From Leadbetterella sp031420365 (lineage in GTDB: Bacteria; Bacteroidota; Bacteroidia; Cytophagales; Spirosomataceae), in contig JANOMP010000047.1 in assembly GCA_031420365.1 (NCBI GenBank), forward strand, positions 1 to 22,336: a stretch of 22,336 nt of DNA, in the 5' to 3' direction. The translations under genes were made by a program, and so were the position numbers. Below the pieces are notes generated by a model that was not told the origin of the DNA, did no database searches, and worked only from the letters and a program-made list of their open reading frames with translations. Positions 6,143 to 14,194 of the stretch are shown one piece after another (within the stretch, counting starts at the first letter, position 1; every line of letters begins with the position of its first letter).

Positions 6143-6952
6143 ATGAGTAAATTACGAATTTTATATATTTCAAGTGAAATCGATCCATTTTTAGAAATTT
6201 CTGAAATTTCTTCGCTTCTAAGAAAACTTCCTCAAGAAATGCAAGAACGTGGGATGGAAATTAGAATACTTGTGCCAAGATTTGGACTAATCAATGAAAG
6301 AAAACATCGGTTACATGAAGTTGTTAGATTATCTGGAATTAATATCAGTATAGGCGAGGAGGAAAAACCTTTAATTATTAAAGTTGCATCAATTCCTTCA
6401 GCTAAACTTCAGGTATATTTTTTAGATAATGAAGATTATTTTCAAAGAAAAACTGTTTTCAATGACAAAAACGGAAATTTTTATGATGATAATGACGAGC
6501 GTGCGATTTTCTTTTGCAAAGGTGCTTTAGAAACCGTGAAAAAGTTAGGATGGTCGCCAGATGTGGTGCATTGCACGGATTGGATGACTGCTTTAATTCC
6601 ACTTTATTTAAAAACAACATACAAAAACGATCCGATTTTCAAAAACACTAAAACTATTTTCTCGGTTTATAACAATGTTTTTGATCATAAGTTTACTGAC
6701 GATATGTTTCCAAAAGTTAAAATGTTAGACATTAGTGATGAGAATTTAGCAAATTTAAGATCCGCTGACTTTTTGGGTTTTATAAAAATTGGCTGTGAGT
6801 ATTCAGACGTAATTGTAAAAGCTAATAGAACATTAAACGAAACCATTAAAGAGGCTTTGTTAGAGACAACAGATAAACAAATTGAATCTTATATTGATGA
6901 CGAAAACGCAACTGAAACCTTCTTTAACCTTTACACCGAGCTAGCAGTTTAA
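6143..6952 (+). CDS. GT5-like (glycogen/starch synthase N-terminal domain) protein, probably non-catalytic
   Basis: A 269-residue protein related to the N-terminal Rossmann half of GT5 glycogen synthases. Visible matches are the opening strand and turn (LRILYISSEIDPF, 4-16), MEIRILVPRFG (38-48), the FFCKGALE helix and the WSPDVVHCTDWMTALIPLYL stretch. Full GlgA is about 480 residues; the whole C-terminal nucleotide-sugar-binding half is absent. At the place where GlgA has the ADP-glucose-binding KTGGL motif this protein has EISEI (18-22), so the key Lys and both Gly are gone. Known: similar short proteins are annotated as glycogen synthase in many Bacteroidota. Inferred: it is not a working synthase and may be a binding or regulatory protein. 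The DUF4270 lipoprotein gene starts 7 bases later, suggesting cotranscription. Confidence 0.8.
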   Translation: MSKLRILYISSEIDPFLEISEISSLLRKLPQEMQERGMEIRILVPRFGLINERKHRLHEVVRLSGINISIGEEEKPLIIKVASIPSAKLQVYFLDNEDYFQRKTVFNDKNGNFYDDNDERAIFFCKGALETVKKLGWSPDVVHCTDWMTALIPLYLKTTYKNDPIFKNTKTIFSVYNNVFDHKFTDDMFPKVKMLDISDENLANLRSADFLGFIKIGCEYSDVIVKANRTLNETIKEALLETTDKQIESYIDDENATETFFNLYTELAV

Positions 6953-6959
6953 TAGTAGT

Positions 6960-8303
6960 ATGAATAAAGTTTTTTTAAATGTACAGAAATTAAGTTTTAT
7001 GCTGATTTCTGTATTTTTTTTAGCATGTGAAAATCCAACAGAAATTGGATATGATTTTCAAGGAATAGACAGTGCTGCTGCAAATTATACGGATACTCTA
7101 AGTCTAGTTACTTCAACTGTTCTGTCGGATTCAAATGTTAACGGAAGATCTTCCTATTTATTAACAGGTAATCTAAATGATCCTATTTTTGGAAGCATTA
7201 AAGCAACTGCATTCTTTCAACCTACTCTTTTACAAGCTTCTTTTGGAGATTCAGCAGTTCCATTTACATTTCTTCCAAATGCTATTGCAGATTCAGTTAG
7301 ATTCAGAATAATAAATACCGGATTAATTGTTGGGGATACTTTATCAAAAGCAACTTTTGGAATTCACAGACTCAAAACTGCAATGAATTATTCAAAAAAC
7401 TATAATGGAGATGAAGGAATTGATTTTGAAACAACTCCTCTTTCTAAATTCACAATTAATTCTGCAACTTTTAAAAATAAAACTTTTGATACTACTTTGG
7501 CATTTTATGTTACTCTTCCCGTAAGTATTGCCAAAGAAATGTTAAATTTATCAGCTGTCAATAGAAAAACCAATTCCGCCTTTGTAAATGCCTTTAAAGG
7601 ATTTGCAATTGTACCAGAAAATAATGCAAAAGCTGTTTATGGTTTTAATACAGGTGCATTTGCTTCTACCACCAGTACTTTTAGTGTCTATTACCATAAC
7701 GTTAATGAAAGCAACGTTTTAGTTTACAATTTTGACTTAAATGGGCCACGACATTCCCAAATTTCTGCAAATAGAACAGGGACACCATTATCTAAACTAA
7801 CAAAAAATACCAATGAACTTAATTCCACAGCTTCTAATGGTAAAACCTATATTCAATCTAGTACTGGAATTGGCACCAAAATAAATTTTGGAAATATTAA
7901 TAAGTTAGGAACTAATATTAGAGTTAGCAAAGCAACCGTAGAATTCCGAGTTGATAAAACCTCAATTTCAAATCAAATTCCAAAGATATTTTTCTATATT
8001 GTGGGCGAACTAGATCAAAAAAACCATCAAGTTAGAGATTCAAATAAAAGGCTCTCTTATCTTACCCCAATTGGTTCAGATTTATCAGGAAATTTAGGCA
8101 CTTTTGTTGATTCAACTAATACTTTAACAATAGATGTAACAAATTACTTGCAAAAAATTACTAATAAAAGGCAAACTCCTGGATCATTACTTTTAATACC
8201 CGCTAACCTGACAAGCGAAGGAAACGGAATTTTGCAAAATGACCAAATTAGACGCACTGTTTTTTTAAAACCGAAGTTAAAAATATTTTATACAAAGTTT
8301 TAA
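6960..8303 (+). CDS. DUF4270 family lipoprotein
   Basis: A 447-residue predicted lipoprotein. The N-terminal signal peptide (hydrophobic residues 11-22) ends in the lipobox FLAC, with Cys23 as the lipidation site, followed by ENPTEIGYDF. That start and the later beta-rich sequence, with repeated DSVRFRI/TNYLQKIT-like strands, resemble the DUF4270 proteins of Bacteroidota, which are conserved but of unknown function. The protein is rich in Ser, Thr and Asn and lacks catalytic motifs, fitting a surface or outer-membrane-anchored beta protein. It lies 7 bases after the GT5-like gene and is closed by a strong terminator, so the two form a short operon. This gene order next to glmS is, from memory, recurrent in the phylum. 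Confidence 0.85.
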   Translation: MNKVFLNVQKLSFMLISVFFLACENPTEIGYDFQGIDSAAANYTDTLSLVTSTVLSDSNVNGRSSYLLTGNLNDPIFGSIKATAFFQPTLLQASFGDSAVPFTFLPNAIADSVRFRIINTGLIVGDTLSKATFGIHRLKTAMNYSKNYNGDEGIDFETTPLSKFTINSATFKNKTFDTTLAFYVTLPVSIAKEMLNLSAVNRKTNSAFVNAFKGFAIVPENNAKAVYGFNTGAFASTTSTFSVYYHNVNESNVLVYNFDLNGPRHSQISANRTGTPLSKLTKNTNELNSTASNGKTYIQSSTGIGTKINFGNINKLGTNIRVSKATVEFRVDKTSISNQIPKIFFYIVGELDQKNHQVRDSNKRLSYLTPIGSDLSGNLGTFVDSTNTLTIDVTNYLQKITNKRQTPGSLLLIPANLTSEGNGILQNDQIRRTVFLKPKLKIFYTKF

Positions 8304-8320
8304 ATCATTACCATCTTTTC

Positions 8321-8353
8321 AAAAGCCTGAGTAAAATCCCTCAGGCTTTTTTT
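8321..8353 (+). terminator. Intrinsic terminator after the DUF4270 gene
   Basis: Stem AAAAGCCTGAG (8321-8331) pairs perfectly with CTCAGGCTTTT (8340-8350) around an 8-base loop, and a T tract runs to 8353. It separates the GT5/DUF4270 unit from glmS. Confidence 0.9.
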
Positions 8354-8420
8354 ATATTCTTTGTAAAACTTATTAAAATTATTTAAAATCTCAAATGATT
8401 TTTTTATATTAAAATTCCAT

Positions 8421-8428
8421 TAATTTTG
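8421..8428 (+). promoter_or_regulatory. Candidate -7 box (TAATTTTG) of glmS
   Basis: Full match to TAnnTTTG, 42 bases before the glmS ATG and downstream of the preceding terminator. No clear TTG at -33. No sign of a glmS ribozyme in the short leader. Confidence 0.45.
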
Positions 8429-8470
8429 TAATGAAGTTTTAAATAAAATTGTACTTTTTCAATAAATAAT

Positions 8471-10306
8471 ATGTGTGGAATTGTTGCTTATGTTGGCCAT
8501 AGAGATGCTGCTCCATTAATTTTAAAAGGACTTAAAAGATTAGAATATAGAGGCTACGATAGCTCAGGAATTGCACTATTAAATGGTAGCCTAAACATTT
8601 ATAAAAAAAAAGGTAAGGTTATTGACCTAGAAGGAATATTGCCAAAAACAGGCCTTCATGCTACAATAGGAATTGGACATACTCGCTGGGCTACACATGG
8701 TGAACCTAATGATACAAATGCCCATCCACATTTATCAAATGGTGGCAAATTGGCGATAATTCACAATGGAATTATTGAGAATTATGCAACTATTAAACAA
8801 AGTTTAATAAACAAAGGCTATGTTTTCCATAGTCAAACAGATACCGAAGTTTTAATAAATTTTATAGAAGAAATTAAAAAAACCAAAAATTGCGATACTC
8901 CCGAAGCAGTAAGAATTGCATTAAAAGAAGTAGTTGGGGCTTATGCAATTGTTGTTTTAGATTCTGATAATCCAGAACAATTAGTGGCCGCAAGAAAGGG
9001 AAGCCCATTGGTAATTGGAATAGGTGAAAATGAATTTTTCTTTGCTTCAGACGCAACACCGATTATTGAGTATACTAAAGAAGTGGTATACCTCGATGAT
9101 TTGGAAATAGCAATTGTAAATACGGAGGGATTGATTATCAAAAATTTACAAAACGAAGAGCAAGATCCATACATTCAAACTGTGGAATTGGAACTTGAAG
9201 CGATAGAGAAAGGTGGTTATGACCATTTTATGCTTAAAGAAATATTTGAGCAGCCAAAATCTATAGCTGATTGTATGAGAGGAAGAATAAACGCCGAAGA
9301 AGCAATAATACAACTTGGTGGTATGCGAGAGCATTTATCGAAGCTTGCCAAAGCGAAAAGAATTGTTTTTGTAGCCTGTGGTACTTCTTGGCATGCAGGT
9401 TTAGTTGGAGAATATTTGTTTGAAGAATTAGCTAGAATTAATGTGGAAGTTGAATATGCTTCAGAATTTAGATATAGAAATCCGATAATTAAAGAAGGAG
9501 ACTTTGTTATAGCTATATCCCAATCTGGTGAAACTGCTGATACATTGGCGGCATTGGAAATGGCAAAGTCAAAAGGTGCCGTAATACTTGGCATTTGTAA
9601 TGTTGTTGGTTCATCAATTTCTAGAGTCACAGATGGTGGAATTTATACTCATGCTGGCCCAGAGATTGGAGTAGCGAGTACAAAAGCCTTTACGGCTCAA
9701 GTTTCCGTTTTAACCATGTTGGCCATTGCTACTGCCGAAGCAAAAGGTACCATTACTGATCAAACGTATAGAAGGCTTTTATTAGAAATGGCGGCAATAC
9801 CTCAAAAAGTAGCACAGATACTTAAAAAATCTGAAGAAATTAAAGACATTGCCAAACTTTTTACTTTTGCACAAAATTTTATTTTTTTAGGAAGAGGACT
9901 AAATTTTCCTGTTGCTCTTGAAGGTGCTTTAAAGTTAAAAGAAATTTCATATATACACGCTGAAGGCTATCCGGCAGCTGAGATGAAACACGGCCCCATT
10001 GCTTTAATAGATGAAGATATGCCCGTAGTTTTTATAGCTGCAAAAGATAGCTCTTATGAAAAAGTAGTTTCAAATATACAAGAAGTTAAAGCCAGAAAGG
10101 GTAGAGTTATAGCAATAGTAACTGAGGGGGACGAGCAAGTAAAAAACATGGTAGATTTTACAATTGAAATTCCGAATACACATGAAATTCTTCAGCCATT
10201 ACTTACTGTAATTCCTTTACAACTTATTTCCTATTACATTGCTGTTTTAAGAGGTAGAAATGTTGATCAACCTCGAAACCTTGCTAAGTCTGTCACTGTA
10301 GAATAA
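8471..10306 (+). CDS. glmS: Glutamine--fructose-6-phosphate aminotransferase (isomerizing)
   Basis: GlmS makes glucosamine-6-phosphate from fructose-6-phosphate and glutamine, the first committed step to UDP-GlcNAc for peptidoglycan and LPS. At 611 residues it matches the usual length (about 609). The N-terminal class II glutaminase domain starts MCGIVAYVG with Cys2 as nucleophile and includes GHTRWATHG and HNGIIENY. Two SIS isomerase domains follow (VACGTSWHAG, ISQSGETADTLAAL, then FLGRGLNFPVALEGALKLKE and HAEGYPAAEMKHGPIALI). The C-terminus DQPRNLAKSVTVE carries the conserved Lys (K606) of the isomerase site. It probably forms its own transcript; no terminator was found in 10307-10539. Confidence 0.98.
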   Translation: MCGIVAYVGHRDAAPLILKGLKRLEYRGYDSSGIALLNGSLNIYKKKGKVIDLEGILPKTGLHATIGIGHTRWATHGEPNDTNAHPHLSNGGKLAIIHNGIIENYATIKQSLINKGYVFHSQTDTEVLINFIEEIKKTKNCDTPEAVRIALKEVVGAYAIVVLDSDNPEQLVAARKGSPLVIGIGENEFFFASDATPIIEYTKEVVYLDDLEIAIVNTEGLIIKNLQNEEQDPYIQTVELELEAIEKGGYDHFMLKEIFEQPKSIADCMRGRINAEEAIIQLGGMREHLSKLAKAKRIVFVACGTSWHAGLVGEYLFEELARINVEVEYASEFRYRNPIIKEGDFVIAISQSGETADTLAALEMAKSKGAVILGICNVVGSSISRVTDGGIYTHAGPEIGVASTKAFTAQVSVLTMLAIATAEAKGTITDQTYRRLLLEMAAIPQKVAQILKKSEEIKDIAKLFTFAQNFIFLGRGLNFPVALEGALKLKEISYIHAEGYPAAEMKHGPIALIDEDMPVVFIAAKDSSYEKVVSNIQEVKARKGRVIAIVTEGDEQVKNMVDFTIEIPNTHEILQPLLTVIPLQLISYYIAVLRGRNVDQPRNLAKSVTVE

Positions 10307-10539
10307 ACAAAAAAAGCAACAATTATATTTTTTCTTCATTTTCTGTTTAAGGGATGTACTATAAAGTAGTTTTGTGATTAAAAACAGCAAAAATGTAGTT
10401 CAAATAAATTTTTAAAATTAACCAGAGGGGTAGCCAAATTTGCATTAAGGATATATTTTGAAATTTTATGAAGCAATATGTTTTTGTAACTTTTGAAATA
10501 AAAAGTAGGCTATAGGAGTCACCTTAAATAGAAAAACTT

Positions 10540-11151
10540 CTATAATTCCTTTTGAAAATTCATAAAAATAAAATCAAAAGGATCTAAAAATGCTTCATTC
10601 TTTTTTAAAGTATAATGCAAATGTGGTCCTGTTACTTTACCAGTAGATCCTACTTTCCCTATAACTTCATTTTTTTCAACTGTTTGCCCAACTTTAACTT
10701 TTATTGCACTTAAATGACCATATATTGATTCAAAACCATATTTATGCTGAATTGTAATATAATTTCCTAAATCTGGTTTAAATCCAGAAGATATTACTTT
10801 CCCATTTCCGCTGGCTATAACCTTTTCCCCTTTCGTTCCTTTTAAATCTATTCCTCTATGGTACTTAATTACCCCATGCACTGGATGTTTTCTTGTCCCA
10901 TAAAATGAATTTACCGAAATCTCTCTTATCAAAGGATTTCCAGCGGGTATATTGCTTATAAAATAAGTTTTAAAAGGGTCGTTGTGAATATATCTGACCA
11001 ATTCTTCAAGGTTTGAGACCGGTGAAAGTTCGGCTTCCCAATAATCTTCAATTACAAATTCCTTTTCAAAAGTTGGTAACACATCTGGTAAAGAATATTG
11101 TCCTGAAGATGGAACAATCGCGGAAAATAAAAACAAAAAAATCTTGTACAT
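10540..11151 (-). CDS. M23 family (LytM-type) metallopeptidase
   Basis: A 203-residue zinc endopeptidase expected to cut peptidoglycan cross-links or stems in the periplasm. Residues 1-18 resemble a signal peptide (FLFLFSAIVPSSG). The C-terminal peptidase domain (about 80-192) has FYGTRKHP, the zinc motif YHRGIDLKG with His98 and Asp102, YGHLS with His146, and GPHLHYTL with His177 and His179. All metal and catalytic residues of an active LytM fold are present, unlike the degenerate NlpD/EnvC activators. No LysM or other binding domain is visible. It is divergent from panC with an 89-base gap, and a TATTTTTG box at 11179-11186 could be its promoter. Confidence 0.93.
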   Translation of the reverse strand: MYKIFLFLFSAIVPSSGQYSLPDVLPTFEKEFVIEDYWEAELSPVSNLEELVRYIHNDPFKTYFISNIPAGNPLIREISVNSFYGTRKHPVHGVIKYHRGIDLKGTKGEKVIASGNGKVISSGFKPDLGNYITIQHKYGFESIYGHLSAIKVKVGQTVEKNEVIGKVGSTGKVTGPHLHYTLKKNEAFLDPFDFIFMNFQKEL

Positions 11152-11178
11152 GGATATAGCCTAATTAAAAAAATTTCA

Positions 11179-11186
11179 CAAAAATA
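11179..11186 (-). promoter_or_regulatory. Candidate -7 box (TATTTTTG) of the M23 peptidase gene
   Basis: Minus-strand match to TAnnTTTG, 27 bases before the ATG, in the divergent gap to panC. The spacing implies a very short leader. No clear -33 TTG; the surrounding A/T runs make chance matches possible. Confidence 0.4.
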
Positions 11187-11240
11187 CACATTTTAAAAAA
11201 AAATAACCCTAATTTTCGAAGAAAACACCATTTTAATTAA

Positions 11241-12077
11241 ATGAAAATAATTGAAAGTAGATTTGAAATGCAAGCCTATCTCAAAAGTAATTCAAACTCA
11301 AAAATAGGATTTGTCCCTACTATGGGGGCATTACATAAAGGGCATATAGAACTTGTTAAAAGGGCAAAGGAAGAAAATGACCTATCAGTTTGTAGTATTT
11401 TCGTTAACCCAACTCAATTTAATAATCCAGAAGATTTATTAAAGTACCCAAGAACTATAGAAGAAGATTGCAAAAAATTAGAGGAAATAGGTTGTGATTT
11501 AGTCTTTGCCCCTACTTCTGATGAGATGTACCCTTCCAAGCCCTCACTGAAATTTGATTTTGGCCTTTTGGAACATATTATGGAAGGGAAATTCCGACCC
11601 GGCCATTTTAATGGCGTTGGAATAGTAATCGCAAAACTATTTAACTTGATAAAACCTTTAAATGCATATTTTGGTCAAAAAGACATACAGCAAGTAGCAG
11701 TAATTAAATCCTTAGTAAAAGATTTATACTTTGATTTGAAAATAATTGTGTGTGATACGATAAGAGAAAAAAATGGACTAGCAATGTCATCTCGAAATGT
11801 CAGGCTTTCCGATGATGCAAAAAGTGTTGCATCTAAAATATATGAATCTTTAATTCTAGCAAAAAAACTCTTGTTAATGGGAGAGAGTGCTGAAATGACA
11901 AAAATAAAAATAAACAACTTTTATAAAAATTTCCCTCAGTTTGAATTAGAATATTTTGAAATAACTGATTATAACTCACTGAAAAATATTGCAATTCATG
12001 ATCCAAAAGGCCAAACCGCAGTTATTATTGCTGTGTATCTAGATGGGGTTAGGCTTATTGATAACTTAGTTTTTTGA
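11241..12077 (+). CDS. panC: Pantoate--beta-alanine ligase (pantothenate synthetase)
   Basis: PanC condenses pantoate and beta-alanine with ATP to pantothenate (vitamin B5), the precursor of CoA and of the phosphopantetheine used by acyl carrier proteins. The 278-residue length fits the family (about 280). Motifs seen are GFVPTMGALHKGHIELVK (the ATP-binding HxGH loop), SIFVNPTQFNNPEDLLKYPR, FRPGHFNGVGIVIAKLFNLI, YFGQKDIQQ, and MSSRNVRLS with the KMSKS-like loop. All are intact. The other pathway genes (panB, panD) are not in the window. ytxJ starts 48 bases later on the same strand and may be cotranscribed. Confidence 0.97.
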   Translation: MKIIESRFEMQAYLKSNSNSKIGFVPTMGALHKGHIELVKRAKEENDLSVCSIFVNPTQFNNPEDLLKYPRTIEEDCKKLEEIGCDLVFAPTSDEMYPSKPSLKFDFGLLEHIMEGKFRPGHFNGVGIVIAKLFNLIKPLNAYFGQKDIQQVAVIKSLVKDLYFDLKIIVCDTIREKNGLAMSSRNVRLSDDAKSVASKIYESLILAKKLLLMGESAEMTKIKINNFYKNFPQFELEYFEITDYNSLKNIAIHDPKGQTAVIIAVYLDGVRLIDNLVF

Positions 12078-12124
12078 ACTAAATTCTTCATTTTGTTTGT
12101 TCGCTTTTAAACAGTATTTAAAAA

Positions 12125-12466
12125 ATGAATTGGAACAAAATAATCACAATTGAAGATTTAGAAAATATTAAGAATGAATCAAACACGATCTATATACTAA
12201 TATTTAAACACAGCACAAGGTGTTCTATTAGCAGTACTGCTTTGGATAGATTTGAAAGAGCTTGGGCCAAAAACCCTGAAAATATAAATATTAAACCTTA
12301 CTACGTAGACTTAATATTAAACAGAGATGTTTCAAATGCTATTGTAAATCAGTTTAGCGTGCAACATCAATCTCCTCAGCTTTTATTAATAAAAAATGGA
12401 GAGAGTATTTATGATGAATCACATTATGGCATTTCCTTAGACGATGTTTTAAAGAAAATTCAATAG
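12125..12466 (+). CDS. ytxJ: Bacillithiol-system redox protein, YtxJ family
   Basis: A 113-residue thioredoxin-fold monothiol protein. The strand ILIFKHSTRCSISSTAL (24-40) carries the single Cys33 in a TRCSIS context typical of YtxJ (BrxC-like) proteins, which are proposed to remove bacillithiol from mixed disulfides. The fold continues through the PYYVDLILNRDVSNAI segment to the cis-Pro-type loop QHQSPQLLLIKNGE. No second Cys is present, as expected for the family. Its presence suggests that the host makes bacillithiol, as many Bacteroidota do (inference). It follows panC by 48 bases and its last 7 bases overlap the end of the phosphopantetheinyl transferase gene on the other strand. Confidence 0.88.
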   Translation: MNWNKIITIEDLENIKNESNTIYILIFKHSTRCSISSTALDRFERAWAKNPENINIKPYYVDLILNRDVSNAIVNQFSVQHQSPQLLLIKNGESIYDESHYGISLDDVLKKIQ

Positions 12467-13110
12467 GCTACCACAACAAAATAATCAAAAAGCTTTTCAA
12501 TATAAATCGAATGCTCGGCTTCATAGTCGGGCATTTTAATTTTACCAACGAAAACATTTTCGTTTTTTTTAATTAATAAATTTTCTTTAAAATCCACATT
12601 TCTTTTACCATACAATTTATAAAGGGCTTCTTTGGCAGACCAAATTATGGAAGCATATTCCATCTTATCAGCTATTATCTCTAATTCAGAATAGGTGCAC
12701 AAACGTTTTAATACTTTAAACATTTTTGCTTGTGGCTTTTCAATATCTATACCCAAAGGTTTATACTTCCTTAAAACCACTCCAACAAAGTCTTTTGTAT
12801 GCGAAATAGACATTTGCCAATCAGAATTTTCCAAAAAAGGCTTACCATGCTCATCCTTATTTATACTCTTAAACGATATGTTATTTTCAAAACATGCACT
12901 TTTTATTGTTATTCTACTTACCAAAAACTCAACCCTTTTATATTCATTTACTATTTCATTGGCTAACAGTAAATAATCAGCTTCTAAATCAAAGTTTATT
13001 TTTAATTCATTTAAAGTTTCAGTAATTTTCCAAACAGTTAAATGAATTTCATTACAAACTATTTTGTTAAAAAATAGAGGCATAGTATTAAGTGAAAAGT
13101 AATTTGTCAA
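12460..13110 (-). CDS. 4'-phosphopantetheinyl transferase superfamily protein (Sfp type)
   Basis: A 216-residue enzyme that transfers phosphopantetheine from CoA to a conserved Ser of carrier proteins. The fold is visible as two related halves with DEHGKPFL (86-93), the CoA-contacting SISHTKDFVGVVL (101-113), the Mg site GIDIE (120-124; Asp122 and Glu124) and WSAKEALYKLYGK (157-169; Glu161). The length of about 216 fits Sfp-type rather than AcpS-type enzymes. The carrier target, whether fatty-acid ACP or a secondary-metabolite synthase, cannot be told from the context. The start at 13110 could instead be Met10 (PLFFNKIV follows). It ends convergently with a 7-base overlap with ytxJ and is divergent from the WD40 gene. 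Confidence 0.9.
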   Translation of the reverse strand: MTNYFSLNTMPLFFNKIVCNEIHLTVWKITETLNELKINFDLEADYLLLANEIVNEYKRVEFLVSRITIKSACFENNISFKSINKDEHGKPFLENSDWQMSISHTKDFVGVVLRKYKPLGIDIEKPQAKMFKVLKRLCTYSELEIIADKMEYASIIWSAKEALYKLYGKRNVDFKENLLIKKNENVFVGKIKMPDYEAEHSIYIEKLFDYFVVVAY

Positions 13111-13145
13111 GAATACAAAGCAAATTAAAGTATTAATTAATAAAA

Positions 13146-14051
13146 ATGAATTTTAATATTCAAAAAATAGATTCTTTTACTGGACATCGTGATTGCATAT
13201 ATACATTATCTGAAGGATTAAATCCAAGTTCGTTTTTTTCAGCTGGGGCAGATGGAATGGTTGTGAATTGGTCAACTTTAAATCCTGATCTAGGCAAGCC
13301 TTTCGTGAAAGTTCAAAATTCCATCTATTCTATTTTACACCAAAAAGAAAATAAAGAGTTATGGGTAGCAAATAATTTTGAAGGCATCCATTTAATTAAT
13401 ACGGATTCACTTGAAGAAACCGGATCTCTTAAGCTTGGAAATGCTTCTTTTTTCGACATTAAAATGTATCAAAATCAATTATTTGTAGGCGATAGTTTGG
13501 GGCAAATTCATATAGTTCAAAAAGAAACATTAAGTTTAAAAAAACTGCTAAAAGCTTCGGAAAAAAGTGTAAGAAGTATTGCTATTAATGAAAATACTGG
13601 AGAAATGGCAGTAGCATATAGCGATTGGTTAATTAGGGTTTTTGATCTTGATACTTATAAATTAAAATTTGTTTTAAAAGGCCATAAAAATTCAGTTTTT
13701 ACTATAAAATATATTAATAATGGCAAAACCTTGGTTTCAGGATCTAGAGATGCGCATTTGATAGTATGGGATGCTGAAAACAACTATAATTTACAACTAG
13801 ATATTCCGGCTCATTTATATGCAATAAATGATATTATATATTTGGAAGGCTTAAATCTTTTAGCTTCTTGCAGTATGGATAAATCTATAAAACTTTGGAA
13901 TGTTGACAATCTGAAGTTAGTAAAAGTAATAGATAAAGCTAGGTATGTTGGACATGCAACTTCAATAAATAAACTCCTTTGGACTTACGAAACCCAGACT
14001 TTGTTGTCTGCAAGCGACGACCGCACAATATCAATGTGGAAATTATTTTAA
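13146..14051 (+). CDS. WD40 repeat beta-propeller protein
   Basis: A 301-residue protein built almost wholly of WD40 repeats. It has GH starts at 13-14 (FTGHRDCIYTL) and 179-180 (LKGHKNSVFTI), a further GH at 269-270, and WD-type ends NW (41-42), FD (166-167), WD (208-209), LWNVDN (250-255) and MWKL (297-300). The spacing is compatible with one seven-bladed propeller; the central blades (about 60-130) are degenerate. There is no signal peptide or catalytic domain, so it is probably a cytoplasmic protein-interaction platform. Partner unknown. The next gene on this strand encodes the DivIVA-like protein, after a 143-base gap with its own promoter, so any link is only positional. Confidence 0.9.
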   Translation: MNFNIQKIDSFTGHRDCIYTLSEGLNPSSFFSAGADGMVVNWSTLNPDLGKPFVKVQNSIYSILHQKENKELWVANNFEGIHLINTDSLEETGSLKLGNASFFDIKMYQNQLFVGDSLGQIHIVQKETLSLKKLLKASEKSVRSIAINENTGEMAVAYSDWLIRVFDLDTYKLKFVLKGHKNSVFTIKYINNGKTLVSGSRDAHLIVWDAENNYNLQLDIPAHLYAINDIIYLEGLNLLASCSMDKSIKLWNVDNLKLVKVIDKARYVGHATSINKLLWTYETQTLLSASDDRTISMWKLF

Positions 14052-14111
14052 TATGTTTTCATTTTTTTGTTATTTTGTGAAAAATAAATAATAATCAGTC
14101 TTAAACAAGCA

Positions 14112-14119
14112 TATCTTTG
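14112..14119 (+). promoter_or_regulatory. Candidate -7 box (TATCTTTG) of the DivIVA-folB unit
   Basis: TATCTTTG, the same octamer as at 6083 and 17091, 76 bases before the DivIVA-like ATG. No TTG at the ideal -33 distance; TTTTG at 14073-14077 is too far (34 bases). Confidence 0.5.
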
Positions 14120-14194
14120 AGAAAAAAGGAGATATAGCTTTATTTATTTTCGTATGATTCAGGTAAAAAATAATTACAAAAAGGCTATTAAAAA

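Noticed and set aside
8429..8470. glmS ribozyme in the glmS leader
   Set aside because: The leader is only about 40 bases and AT-rich; the ribozyme needs well over 100 structured bases and is not typical of this phylum.
9217..9630. 137-residue minus-strand frame inside glmS
   Set aside because: Antisense shadow of a fully conserved glmS region; no start signal or independent support.
10307..10539. Possible small RNA or gene in the 233-base gap after glmS
   Set aside because: No terminator-like hairpin, promoter pair or credible frame was found; it is plain AT-rich sequence.
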